A DNA stretch of 64,000 nt from Petrosia ficiformis (GCA_947044365.1 OX345636.1:28004466-28068465), one strand, 5' to 3'. Counted from the stretch's first letter, positions 1 through 10,145 are shown. Notes: generated from the sequence alone by a model not told the origin. Program-made: numbers and translations.

Positions 1-750
1 AAGTATGGTCATACATGTACATGTATGTGCACTACACGTATGACTCTCAGTACTAGTAGAGTCATACATGTATATACATGTATGTACATATACATATATA
101 CATGTACGCATGTGTATAAGTATGGTCATACATGTACATGTATGTGCAATACATGTATGACCCTCAGTACTTGCAGAGTCATACATATATATGTACTCAT
201 ATGTTGCTAAGTATAAGTATGGTCATACATGTACATGTACATGTATGTGCACTACACGTATGACTCTCAGTACTAGTAGAGTCATACATGTATATACATA
301 TACATATATACATGTACGCATGTGTATAAGTATGGTCATACATGTACATGTATGTGCAATACATGTATGACCCTCAGTACTTGCAGAGTCATACATATAT
401 ATGTACTCATATGTTGCTAAGTATAAGTATGGTCATACATGTACATGTATGTGCACTACATGTATGACTCTCAGTACTAGTAGAGTCATACATGTATATA
501 CATGTATGTACATATACATATATACATGTACGCATGTGTATAAGTATGGTCATACATGTACATGTATGTGCAATACATGTATGACCCTCGGTACTTGCAG
601 AGTCATACATATATATGTACTCATATGTTGCTAAGTATAAGTATGGTCATACATGTACATGTATGTGCACTACATGTATGACTCTCAGTACTAGTAGAGT
701 CATACATATACATGTAAGCATATGTTGGTAAGTATAAGTATGGTCATACC
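1..750. repeat. 214-bp satellite-like tandem array
   Basis: About 3.5 copies of a unit that restarts at 1, 215, 425 and 639 (periods 214, 210 and 214). Each unit consists of two related half-units. Both open with AAGTATGGTCATACATG; one contains ACTCTCAGTACTAGTAGAGT and the other a variant with CTTGCAGAGT. The half-units contain short palindromes around GTATGACTCT...AGAGTCATAC and are rich in CATGTA and TATA. The array runs off the left edge of the window. Short ORFs inside it are repeat artefacts. Confidence 0.92.
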
Positions 751-760
751 CGAGTGTAAA

Positions 761-1279
761 TAGAAACAGGATCCCATGAGTTCTATGCGATATACCGTAT
801 ATGAGGTATACTGACTATACTAGACACGAAAGAAAAAAGAAACCTTATAGATGATAAAGGCAGCGGTAGCTTTTCTGATATAGTTGATGCAACCAGTTGC
901 TTGCGGTTGATTGGAAGTAGTACATCTCTATACTGGAGGTACATAATTACTCTATTTACATAGTGTCAATCTGTCCAAAATAACAGTGTGTTATTGTATT
1001 GTGAATTTAGGATACACCATGCTGATGAGACCCAATAGGTCGAAACAATCTGATCAGTGTATGTATATTCTGATTGTCCATGGTTTGCCCTGAAAATGTC
1101 ACATGTACACAAAATCAGTATCTACAAATAATTCTGACATGAGTCAACAAGCACTTTAAATGTGCTTAAAGTGCTTGAAAGCACTTTAAGCACATTTTTT
1201 TAAAAATGCTTGGAGGGTGCTATGAAGCAATATTTAGCCACAAGCACTAAATTGTACTTGTGCTTGAGCTTGCACTTAA
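761..1279. other. intergenic, with AGTGCTT-rich repeats
   Basis: No coding signal. It holds the hammerhead motif at about 1005-1085. From 1140 to 1275 there are repeated AAGTGCTTGAAGCACTT-like words in both orientations. The same words reappear at 2194-2270 and 2770-2860, so the piggyBac-type MITE at 1280-2193 lies inside an older repeat. Confidence 0.6.
1005..1085 (+). ncRNA. hammerhead ribozyme motif, copy 1
   Basis: The conserved hammerhead core is present in order. CTGATGA lies at 1022-1028, a perfect 4-bp stem II (GACC at 1029-1032, GGTC at 1038-1041) closes a CAATA loop, and GAAA follows at 1042-1045. A short stem III can form between ACA (1045-1047) and TGT (1058-1060), which places the predicted cleavage site after A1061. 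This is type I topology with a minimal stem III, the form known from Penelope-like elements and animal retrozymes. Stem I is weak: ATACA upstream can pair with TGTAT downstream across an internal loop. No reverse transcriptase is adjacent. The core is convincing; self-cleavage is inferred. Confidence 0.75.
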
Positions 1280-2193
1280 CCCTTTGAACGCGTTAGTTTA
1301 TTAATGTTACTATGCACAAAACGCGGATGGTGTAATAATGACTTATTCATAAGCTTTATAGACCTTGTGCGGCTGATGTCATAAGTTTAAATTTTCCGTA
1401 TATTTACCGTATAATAAGTGTTTTTGAGTGGCAAAAGAATGGTTTTTTCTATTGCATTCTCCAGAAAAAGCGCACTTGGAATCACGAGCAGACAATATGT
1501 TGTTCAATTCCAATTGGGAACTACCAGACTGTTGAGATTCATCGACTTTCTGCTTGCAGTAGAGAGAACGCAGCAAATAATGGACTCCACTACACTGTAT
1601 TGTATAGTGTCTTGCCACTCAAAATGGCGGATTCGCCGTATATTTTCGTGTTAGATGACGTAACCGCACAAGGTCTATTAGCTCTGTATTGTTGTTATGG
1701 CTATAAATTATGAAATCTATTGGAAGTTTTGATTAAAAAACCACAACATTATCAGATGGCTTCCTCTCAATTCCTTCGTGATTTTTACCGTTTTTGTTGT
1801 TGCTCGAGATTTGGCTTTTGTATCTACACAGTTGTATGCATGCCCCAAATGAAGTGATGCTAGATGTCTCCTCCAGCTACAGTGTAAGTTATAGCTAGCT
1901 ATTCCCACCAGGTAAGTCAGGACAAGTGTTCACTTTCTAGAAAGTTGGGCGTCGACCGTCTCCTTCGTCAAGTCTGTCTGCTCACAGTCTTTCATGGAAG
2001 TAACATGGTAGTTTAAACTTGGTAGGTACTTAGTTATAAGCCAGATACAGATGTATGGAAGGTTTGAAATAGTTCTAAGATAGTTTAAGGGTTGTTTGAA
2101 GTCGCTAAAAGTTACACGCATATATATATATGCATGCCGCGTTTAATTAAAGGGAAAGCTGCGCATATATATATGCACATCGCGCTCAAAGGG
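1280..2193. mobile_element. piggyBac-type MITE
   Basis: A 914-bp element flanked by TTAA on both sides (1276-1279 and 2194-2197). The inverted ends read CCCTTTGAACGCG on the left and CGCGCTCAAAGGG on the right. TTAA duplication with CCCTTTG ends is diagnostic of piggyBac. There is no transposase ORF, so it is non-autonomous. A second MITE is nested at 1361-1675. The short ORFs at 1379-1654 and 1717-2121 resemble nothing I recognise and are probably chance. Confidence 0.85.
1361..1675. mobile_element. TA-flanked MITE nested in the piggyBac MITE
   Basis: Inverted ends GACCTTGTGCGG (1361-1372) and CCGCACAAGGTC (1664-1675), each bordered by TA (1359-1360 and 1676-1677). At 315 bp with a TA duplication, it is probably a Tc1/mariner-superfamily or similar MITE. 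CGTATATTT words recur near both ends. It inserted after the surrounding piggyBac-type element. Confidence 0.72.
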
Positions 2194-2331
2194 TTAAGCA
2201 CATTATAGCATTAGTGCACATTATAAGCACTTAAGCACAAAGGCTTGAAGTGCTTTATACATAATTTAATCAATACTGGTAATCAGTATATGTAAATTGT
2301 ACAAAGGACTAATTCAGCTGCTATTTCACAT

Positions 2332-2640
2332 GTGGAAATATTAAATAGCAGCTGTCAAAGAATTATTTCTATTTTCACATGTGGAGCTGGAGATAATTCC
2401 TTTGACAGATGCTATTTTCACACTTTGCCGGAGACTGCTCTTTTCACTTTTAGACTAAGCTGGATGGCTGAGAAAAAGCTACCTACTGTTTTAATAACCC
2501 TCAGTCTTTGGAAGGCATCTTTTAAGGCCATATGTAAACACTGCGATGAGACCATATCTGGATCTACTAAAGTTTCAACTAATTGGATGAAGCACATGGT
2601 AAGAATTGATACAGTACTAGTTGCACACCATGTAGACTAG
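2332..2640 (+). pseudogene. hAT BED-finger fragment
   Basis: A 102-codon open stretch whose C-terminal half carries KAICKHCDETISGSTK followed by a Trp-x-x-His. This matches the CxxC...H pattern of BED zinc fingers that start ZBED-type hAT transposases. Nothing downstream continues the transposase, so this is an isolated relic. The upstream half, around a short palindrome with CAGCTGCTATTT arms at about 2316-2355, is not clearly coding. Confidence 0.5.
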
Positions 2641-4116
2641 TCTAGTACCAGTAAGTGTAGTACTAAAATTTACAAAAATTCACATCAGTTGATTTCATGA
2701 TAAATTTTCTGTCACATTGTTTTCTTCATAGAGAAACTGTCATCCTCTGAAGCTAGAGAGTATATATTTAGTCTAAAAGTGCTTGTGTTTGTGCTTCAAG
2801 CCCTTTGAAAGTACTCGAAATTGTGCTTCAAGCACTTTACTAAGTGCTTGCCCCATGTATGTCTACAAATAGATTCATAAGTTGTTAGTGTATGGGCCAA
2901 TACAATGTAGTGTGTTCACCATTGAGAATATACATTAATAAAAGAGGCAATGCTGTCAGTGGCCCGGAGAGAGAAGTGGCAAATATCAACTTCATTGGGT
3001 CAATAGTGTGCTATATGAGCTTAGTTTATGGTTGCCTATGTAAATTTCCACCTTAGTTTCTTCACCTGTATTGGTTATGTTACAATAAACCTGTATTATA
3101 AGTTAAAAATATCTCAAAGCAACCAGGGCCCAAGCGTGTGTCTGTGTTTGTATGCGTATGACATCAAGTTAATGCTGTCGGATAATGCCAACCAATGTAC
3201 ATGTTGATCTGACATAATTTCATATCAGCCTTCATGATCCTCTTGCCATACAAACATGTACCTCTTTATCCTAGGAAGAATCCTTAAGTGGTCTTCATTC
3301 ATCTACAAAACACAGTCAAGCTGGAACTCTTCAGTCTTATGTTTTTAGTTAAAGGTGATTTAATAGTTGAGTATAACAACTCACATTCTTGTTTTGTGGC
3401 TTTACAAAAACAGTGTGGTTAGGTATAAGACATCTCTACATCTTCTTTCCTTTGTATTGGAAATGTTTTTTTTATTGTTCTTGTACATGTATATAATATA
3501 ATGCATGTATATTATATATATATAATTATAACTATATTTCTACCATGACTAGATTGAATTGACCAATCAGATTGCTTATAATGAGGTTTCTAAATGTGTT
3601 ATCAAACCTCCCGGTCTTTACCGGGAAGTTTGATAACATGTTATTAAACCTCCCAGTAAAATTTTCCTGTCAGTGATTGAAATGAAATTCAAGCTACATA
3701 GTTGTCAATTTACTTCATAAATAATAATTATAATAATTGACAATCATGATGACTATATACAACTGTAGCTATAATTATTAGCTGTAATTCATAGTGATAC
3801 ATGTTCTTTTTGAAATTCTGACACCAGTTTGTATGCTTGTGATTGAGGTCTTTCAGAGCTCTATTGCTCCCTCTCGTATTGCTGTTGGAAGCCCACACCT
3901 TAATATACAGGAGTAGCTTAGAGGAGGAGCCGGAAGTCTGCCACATGTAAAGCTCTTTTTGTCATTTGCGATTGAACTGTTGATCAGTTACTTGTCTAAA
4001 GAGTCACAGAAACCCACACTATATTCATATGTAAGTGAAATTATGTATACTGTAGCCACGTGCAAAGATTTGCTTAGTTACTGTATTTCGCACGCTTTTC
4101 ATATAGGTTATACACC
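2641..4116. other. intergenic, no recognisable gene
   Basis: AT-rich sequence with no supported gene. Contents are AGTGCTT words at 2770-2860, an AT-rich run at 3480-3535, and a short palindrome at 3597-3637 whose arms TTATCAAAC...GTTTGATAA close on CCGG-containing inner arms. The minus-strand ORF at 3728-3946 has no recognisable domain and is left uncalled. Confidence 0.5.
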
Positions 4117-4396
4117 TAGATAGATAGATAGATAGATAAATTTATTTGAATAGGAATGCTGCATCCACAATACATGTAAGTTTTCATGCAGGTCCTACAC
4201 AGAAATACATATTATATACATAAATAACAGAACCAAAAAAATAAAATAAAAATAATAATAGAAGTAAAAACTATTAAAAATTAAAGATAGAATAAAATAA
4301 AATATTAGATGAAAAAAAAATAATAGTAGCATGAAAAAAACCATAAATAAAAAAATTTAATTAAAATTAACAAAGATAAAGGTACCTAAAAATTGG

Positions 4397-6260
4397 TCAA
4401 GATGGCATCATGAGTCTCAAACACGATCTAAAAGAAGGAATGTTTGTTTTCAATCGAACATTAAGAGGTAGGCGATTATAGTGAAATGCACCTTGGTACT
4501 CGAATGAACTCCTGTAAAATTCACTTTTGGGCTGGTTGATGTGTAGGTTGATTGCTCCACGAGTGTTAGTGTACATGGATGAGTTGAACATGAACTTTGA
4601 TGACAAGTAGTTAGGTGCTAGTTTAAGAGTACACCTGTGGACTTGGCACAACATGTTGTTATGGCGTCTTTGATGGAGTGTGGTCCAGTTCAGCTGTCGT
4701 CTCAGTGGAGAGCTACGGGTAAGTGGAGGTTTGCCCAGGATGACACGCATGCCATAGTTCTGTATTTGCTCAACCTTTTGGGAGATACTGGAATTGCAGG
4801 AGTGCCAAACTACTGAACAATAGTCCAGGTGTGGGAGTACTAGAGAGGAAAAAAAGATTTTGCGGGTAAGCACAGGGAGATAGCAGCTGGAACGTCTAAT
4901 ACATGCAATAGCAGCAAGAGACTTCCTACGCACATAATCTGTGCGGGACTTCCAGGAGAGATTGTTGTCAATCAACAAGCCTAGATACTTGATAGTATCT
5001 GTCTTCGTAATTTCGGTTCCTTGCAGTTCAATCTTTATTGAATTATTTTCTGGCTTCATTGCCCTCCGGGACAAAATCATAAACTGTGTTTTTGCAACAT
5101 TAATATGAAGACCATTGATTTTAATCCAGTTTGCAATGAGATCTAAATCTGTGTTGAGAGCTGATTGGACCTTGACAGGGTCCCTGTCTGAATAGTAGAT
5201 TGTAGTATCATCCGCATATAGATTGATAGAGCATTTAGTAACCACATCAGGCAAGTCATTGACAAAGATGAGGAAGAGCAGAGGGCCAAGAATTGAACCT
5301 TGAGGTACTCCCTTGGTGATATTAGCCCATTCAGAGTAGGTAGATTCAATACAAACTCGTTGAGAGCGTCCTGACAAGTACTCAGTGAACCAGTTTAGCT
5401 CCTTCCTCTGTATCCCAAGTGATGAGAGTTTGCGTAGTAGAAGTGTATGGTCAATAGAGTCAAATGCTTTGGTGAGATCAATCAGTATGGTCCCAACATG
5501 CTTACCGTTGTCGAGGGAGATTTCCCAATCATCTACTGTTTTCAGAAGAACATCCTGAGTACAATGTGCTGGACGAAAGCCAGATTGGCAAGAAGTTAAC
5601 AAAGAGTTTGAAGTCAAGTAGGTGTACAATTGATGATGTAGTAAAGACTCAAAGACTTTAGCTATTATTGGTAAAACTGAGATGGGGCAAAAATTGGAGA
5701 TTGAATGAGATGTTGTTGTCTTAGGGATTGGAGTGACATTGGCTTTTTTCCATTCAGTGGGAATCTGTCCACAGGTGAGGCTATCATTGAAAAGCTTAGT
5801 AATACTAGGAGCAACATCAGAGGCAACTGCTTGAAGAAGGTGGGCAGAGATGCCATCCACTCCAGTTGCTTTGTGGGGATTGAGTTTCTTTAGTGCAGCT
5901 CTAACTTCATCTTCAAGTATGGTTCGGAAGTGAAAGGTAGAGTCTACTGATCGTGGAGTTTGTATGCATGGCTGGTTACTGGATGGAGTTACTGATGCAG
6001 TGAAGTGAGTGTTCAATTTTTCAGATATGAGTGACTGGGATGTTATTGTTTGAGAGCCAATTTGAATATGAGATACTTGGCATTGCGACCAAGGGTTTTG
6101 TTAGCTCACCCCATACTTTGCTTGGTTCATTACCAAGATTACTACACAACTCTTCAAGGAATTCTTTTTTTGCAATTCTCAGTTCCTTTTTAACTTTGTT
6201 CCTCAGGCTACGATACTGTTCCCAGTCTGAGGGGTCCTTAGTCTTTTGAAACTTATGCAT
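4397..6260 (-). pseudogene. LINE reverse transcriptase part
   Basis: The reverse transcriptase that copies LINE RNA into DNA at the nick made by the endonuclease. The long open frame 6016-4397 (539 codons) shows the RT motifs in order: NPHKATGVDGIS, the AFDSIDH block, GVPQGSILGPLLF and the catalytic YADD (in LYADDTTIYYS). A thumb/C-terminal region with LDYCSVVWH follows. The preceding stretch 6260-6021 (RNKVKKELRIAKKEF) is the usual EN-to-RT linker, in another frame. The frameshift near 6018 and the break from the endonuclease near 6280 show that a single ORF2 has decayed. RT itself has no internal stop. Confidence 0.9.
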
Positions 6261-6282
6261 GTAGTAGTTTCAAGATCTCATC

Positions 6283-7270
6283 TCATCGTATATCACCGGA
6301 AATCCATTTCAAGGTCTGAGGCTTGTTCCTCACATTAATTAAAGGGGCATGTTTGTCCACTATGCCAAGGAAGAGGGTCTTCCAATAATCCCATTTGTCA
6401 TCTAATGAGTCAAATGTCTCAATTACTTCCCATGGGGCACTACAGAGGTCTTCAGATAGAAAAGTTGGATCACAATTCTTGAAAGAACGTACCTTTTGAA
6501 TTTTAGGAATATGATTATGAATCTTGTGTTGCCTAGTGATGTAGATCATGAGATGGTCACTTGCAGTTAGGGGAATTGTTCCGGAGGATGAGAAGGATTG
6601 AGGAGAGGAGGTGAAACAGAGATCAATAATAGTTTGGGAATGATTTGAAACACGAGTAGGAGTAGAAATAACCTGTGTAAGTTGATAGTCCAGCATGATG
6701 GTGATGAGGGTTCTAGTTGTTAAACTAGGAGAGAGAATATTACAATTGAAGTCACCCATGATCAACAGCTTTTTGAGTTCCTTTGACGCAAGCTCCATCA
6801 TAACACTGAGGGCATCCAAAAAGGAGCCATCAGCCCGAGGGGGTCTATAGATGTTGCACAGCAAGATGGTAGATCTTTGTATATGTATCTCCAACCAAAT
6901 GGCTTCAATGCAATCATTCTCTAAATCAGGTCTTCTTCGGCATCTGATAGAGCTGGGAACAAGTACAAGGACTCCACCACCCCTACCTTTCGGTCTATCC
7001 CTCCTAAAGAGTTGATAGTTGTCAACTGAGACTGATACATCTGGAATGGAGCTGTCAAGCCAAGTCTCACTTAGTCCCAGGATGGTGGGGGATGCACTAT
7101 GAGAGAGGAAGTCTGATATTTCATCATGCTTGATGGACAACAGGGATTGAACATTTAGGTGACAGAACACCAGGTCCTTTGGAGAAAAGGATGGATTAAG
7201 AGAGGTGTCAAGAGTAGAGGTATCAAGAATCTCAGGTTTAGTGGACAAAGAGCCTGCAGTGAGCATAGGG
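6283..7270 (-). pseudogene. LINE apurinic/apyrimidinic endonuclease part
   Basis: The endonuclease domain that nicks target DNA during target-primed reverse transcription. It begins with FCHLNVQSLL and continues through LGLSETWLD, NIYRPPRA, GDFNCNI and a final ASDH. These are the expected Asn, Glu, Asp-Asn and Ser-Asp-His catalytic positions of the exo/endo/phosphatase fold. The open frame extends upstream to 7395, but the part above about 7270 overlaps the PHD finger in another frame and is a shadow. The frameshift near 7265 separates it from the PHD/2A segment, and a stop at 6283 separates it from the RT. Confidence 0.88.
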
Positions 7271-7729
7271 AAGCTCAGACAGTGTGCAGGTTGGACAGAA
7301 CCACTTACAGGAATCCTCAAGGGCTGAGATTCGCTGATACTCATCATCATCCACATAGCAGCATCTAGCGTGAGTCCACATGTCACACCTGTCACAGAGA
7401 GTTCCCTTTTGATTCAACTTAACTGGTTTACAACATGAGGTACAGGGGTACTTAGTAGGTCCAGGGTTAGATTCAACATCTCCAGCTATGAGTAGTAGCC
7501 AGTAAGATGATGGTATATGAGGACGGAGTTTCTTGTTGAGGGGAGCGAGGTGAGGATTTCTTCTCCATACATACAACAAGAAGGCTTTAGTTGATTTTGG
7601 AGAAAACAATAGTTGCCCATCCCATGTGTGAGGCTGTTCTTCGTCATAGGTAGCATAGGTCAAGGTCAACCTCAAAACCACAAAACACACCGAAAACGTC
7701 AGAGACAAAAAGTAACATCTACATGCCAT
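7238..7729 (-). CDS. LINE N-terminal segment: signal-like leader, 2A peptide, PHD finger
   Basis: I start it at the ATG at 7729, which puts a strongly hydrophobic leader first (LSLTFSVCFVVLRLTL, residues about 8-23). About 90 residues in is the 2A motif GDVESNPGP (7483-7457), where ribosomes skip the Gly-Pro bond and release the leader. Immediately after it comes a PHD-type finger: CTSC, CDRCDMWTHARC and WFCPTC. 2A sequences near the N-terminus of APE-type LINEs are established; combining one with a secretory-type leader is the dual-targeting arrangement reported for some invertebrate 2A proteins. The frame ends at 7238, where a frameshift disconnects it from the endonuclease. An open frame reaches 7843, but that part crosses the palindrome. 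Confidence 0.82.
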   Translation of the reverse strand: MACRCYFLSLTFSVCFVVLRLTLTYATYDEEQPHTWDGQLLFSPKSTKAFLLYVWRRNPHLAPLNKKLRPHIPSSYWLLLIAGDVESNPGPTKYPCTSCCKPVKLNQKGTLCDRCDMWTHARCCYVDDDEYQRISALEDSCKWFCPTCTLSELPYAHCRLFVH

Positions 7730-7753
7730 CACACGTGCACATGACCTCAGTAC

Positions 7754-7817
7754 GGTTTCTACTGATTTATCAAACCTCGTGCCTTCGGCCCTCGGTTTGA
7801 TAAATCCAGTAGAAACC
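7754..7817. repeat. palindrome at the LINE 5' edge
   Basis: Arms GGTTTCTACTGATTTATC.. (7754-7776) and ..GATAAATCCAGTAGAAACC (7794-7817) are nearly perfect inverted copies. They close on a GC-rich loop containing CCTCGTGCCTTCGGCCCTCGG. It belongs to the palindrome family described at 7826-8298. Confidence 0.85.
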
Positions 7818-7825
7818 TTTACCTC

Positions 7826-7962
7826 GGTGTATAACCTATACATATATATATATATATATATATATGTATAGGTTATAACACCCTACGAGTGGTATATCAG
7901 ATTTATAATCACCAAGCACGAGGTGATTATAATTCTGATGTAGCAAAGGCGTGTTATAATTA
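7826..7962. repeat. two adjacent palindromes around a TA microsatellite
   Basis: The first palindrome (7826-7882) reads GGTGTATAACCTATACATAT, a TA run, then the mirrored ATATGTATAGGTTATAACACC. The second (7883-7962) has arms TATCAGATTTATAATCACC and GGTGATTATAATTCTGAT around an 8-nt loop, with outer arms extending to GTGTTATAA. The second shares its arm sequence with the palindrome at 63676-63795. Confidence 0.85.
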
Positions 7963-8140
7963 ATATATTTCACGAAAGACTAAACCTTTGTTGATGTCTG
8001 ATGCTTCTCCTACTTTTTTTCAGCACTTTGGAGAAGGTAAGCGTTTCTTGTAGTCTGTTTCAACGGCAGGTTTTATATCTGATATATAAACCTGTGGTTT
8101 ACTTTGATGTTTCGCCGTATCGGGATATATATATATATAT
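7963..8140. repeat. conserved cassette, inverted copy of 63488-63675
   Basis: About 180 bp from TTCACGAAAGAC to CGCCGTATCGGGATAT, matching the reverse complement of 63488-63675 at high identity. In both copies a polypyrimidine tract with TTTCAG or TGTCAG is followed by CACTTTGGAGAAG and then GTAAGCG, which looks like an acceptor, a 13-nt exon and a donor. A TA microsatellite follows in both. The small ORF at 8001-8222 is not supported as a gene. Confidence 0.8.
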
Positions 8141-8185
8141 ATTATATATTATATATATATATAGTATATATTATATGTATATTAT

Positions 8186-8298
8186 GTTATGTCACACTAC
8201 TCTTGCAATATCACATTTATAAGCATCTTGCCCTCGGGCTATGCCTTTGGGCTTGGTGCTTATTAATGTGATATAGCACTCATAGCGTGACATAACTA
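8186..8298. repeat. long palindrome with GC-rich loop
   Basis: Outer arms GTTATGTCACACTA and TAGCGTGACATAAC, middle arms TGCAATATCACATTTATAAGCA and TGCTTATTAATGTGATATAGCA, and a loop with CCCTCGGGC and CTTTGGGCTTGG. About 40 bp of interrupted stem could form a cruciform or an RNA hairpin. Confidence 0.85.
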
Positions 8299-8486
8299 AT
8301 ATAATTATGTACATGGTGAAGTCACACGTGTCTGTAAAAATTTCGCATGCCCACGTTTGCGCAGTCAGAATACGCACCTGAAAACCGAAAGGGCAAGCTA
8401 CAAGCAGTAAAGATATGGAAAAGGAGAATGTTTCACCATCGAAATCACCATCAAAAGACAGTCATCCAGCAATTAATACTTCTATA

Positions 8487-9005
8487 TGTTACTAGTACTC
8501 TTCTATAGCTCATTAATAATTAATATGTACTCTTCTATATGTTACTAGTACTCTTCATAGCTCATTAATAATTAATATTGTACTCTTCTATATGTTACTA
8601 GTACTCTTCTATATGTTACTATAATTAATATGTACTCTTCTATATGTTACTAGTACTCTTCATAGCTCATTATTGTACTCTTCTATATGTTACTAGTACT
8701 CTTCTATAGCTCATTAATAATTAATATGTACTCTTCTATGTTACTAGCTCATTAATAATTAATATTGTACTCTTCTATATGTTACTAGTACTCTTCTATA
8801 GCTCATTAATAATTAATATGTACTCTTCTATATGTTACTAGTAGCTCATTAATAATTAATATTGTACTCTTCTATATGTTACTAGTACTCTTCATAGCTC
8901 ATTAATAATTAATATTGTACTCTTCTATATGTTACTAGTACTGTTCATAGCTCATTAATAATTAATATTGTACTCTTCTATGTTACTAGTAGCTCATTAA
9001 TAATT
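8487..9005. repeat. minisatellite of TACTCTTCTATATGTTACTAG units
   Basis: Irregular tandem array of two alternating words: TACTCTTCTATATGTTACTAG and AGCTCATTAATAATTAATAT. About nine to ten cycles of variable length result from internal deletions. A small displaced block of the same words lies at 10476-10525. No coding capacity. The preceding 8300-8486 is unremarkable. Confidence 0.9.
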
Positions 9006-9353
9006 AACCCGAGCGCGTAGGCGGAGGGTTATAGTAGTCAGTTTGTGAGTGAGTGTGTCTCTACCCAAACTTCGTGGATACTCACTCGTGCAGATTTTAA
9101 AGGTAGATTTTCAAACTTGTTGGTTATGATTGTCCCGTGATATGAGCGATTTGTTGAAATACCTTACCATTCCTGAGATAAGTCGTCGATATATTTCCGT
9201 CAGTAATCGATATTGTAAACGCCATATTGAGGTCTGAGACACGTGGATGTCAGCGTGCGCATGCGTGCTTGTGTTCTATTTGCTCCGCGTTTAGAGAGTT
9301 GTTGTGGAGTGCGTTTGTATCTATTTTGATCAACCCTTATTCTGTTGTGAACT

Positions 9354-9693
9354 ATGATTTCTGTCGAACAGTGGCGAGCTGCCATTGGCTGTTTTGTACA
9401 ACGTTCAGTTTGTAAGTCTGTCAATATGTGTACACGTAAAAATATGTGTGAAAACCTGACAAAGTGTAATAACTGTTGGTATCATGATACTACTCTTGTG
9501 TTTACTTGTATATGCCTGTATAGTCGGAATGTTGTTGATTGTAAGTGGAAATGTTGAGTTAAACCCTGGCCCATGTAAAAAATGTCCTAAATGTGAAGAG
9601 CTTGCTACTTCAAGAAATGCCTGTTTGTCACCTCCGTATATATCTGAGGTTAAAGTCATGAGTATCTATGCAGGGTTTTGTAGTGTTTTCTAG
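9354..9693 (+). pseudogene. orphan 2A leader with hydrophobic segment
   Basis: One frame starting at the ATG at 9354 begins MISVEQWRAAIGCFVQ, a short WRxxIG-type leader that I associate from memory with invertebrate genes and retroelements carrying N-terminal 2A peptides. A second frame from 9484 encodes a very hydrophobic stretch (ILLLCLLVYACIVGMLLIV) followed by GNVELNPGP and then CKKCPKC. NPGP with the upstream V-E matches 2A; the usual Asp is Asn here. The frame switch between 9400 and 9484 and the early stop at 9693 indicate a decayed or spliced 5' end. No endonuclease or RT follows. It could be a LINE head or the first exon of a host gene. Confidence 0.55.
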
Positions 9694-9759
9694 TTGAATA
9701 GTGTTGCATAACCCTTTACAGGCGATAATTAAACTGGGCGTTTTTCGAAATTAATTATC

Positions 9760-10145
9760 TAGGAAAATGTGTGGGCGGAGCGTGTAGTAACTAAAGATTT
9801 TCACCACTATAACTCTCCTGTTTTATGAAACTAGAGTTTATAACTTACTTTGCTGGAAAGAAGAGTTGTTGAGAAAGCTATAGATGTAAAATTTATGCTT
9901 CGCTATTAGCAGGAAGGTAGCAAGGCGAGTGCTTGAATATTTAGTAGTCGAAGGGCAACGCCCACACCCTCACTAACCTGTATAACTTCCACATTTTAAA
10001 TAACAGACTTATGACTTACGTACTTAGACAGAGGAGCTTCTAACAAAGTCGTAGATATCAAATACATGCTTCGTTAGATGGAAGAAAGTATCAAGACGAG
10101 TGTTTGAAAGTGCAGTGGTCAGTGTCAACACCCGCACTTAGCGTC
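9760..10145. repeat. two degenerate ~175-bp tandem units
   Basis: Two diverged units each run from a 'cataact' segment through 'gaggagcttctaacaaag' or 'gaagagttgttgagaaag', then 'cttcgttag', then 'gaaagtatcaagacgagtg', and end in 'caacgccc' or 'caacaccc'. A third relative lies inside the MITE at 45851-46436 (46040-46270), which suggests that 9760-10145 is internal sequence of the same MITE family. Confidence 0.65.

Larger units (their letters stand above)
4117..7740 (-). mobile_element. APE-type LINE (CR1/L2-like group) with PHD finger and 2A peptide
   Basis: A nearly full-length non-LTR retrotransposon reading leftward. In its own 5'-to-3' order it has a signal-like leader with a 2A motif and a PHD finger, an apurinic endonuclease, and a reverse transcriptase. 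It ends in a short TAGA tandem repeat at 4117-4139, a microsatellite tail typical of CR1/L2-like LINEs. The coding region is broken by about three frameshifts near 7265, 6280 and 6018, so the copy is defective but young. The 5' boundary is uncertain because it abuts the palindrome at 7754-7817. Assignment to the CR1/L2/Crack neighbourhood rests on APE-type EN, YADD RT, PHD finger and tail; a finer clade cannot be given. Confidence 0.88.

Noticed and set aside
401..634. ORFs on both strands in the satellite
   Set aside because: Generated by the tandem repeat; no domain, and the period sets the frame.
8001..8222. 73-codon ORF over the palindrome cassette
   Set aside because: Crosses a TA microsatellite; not conserved as a frame in the second copy.
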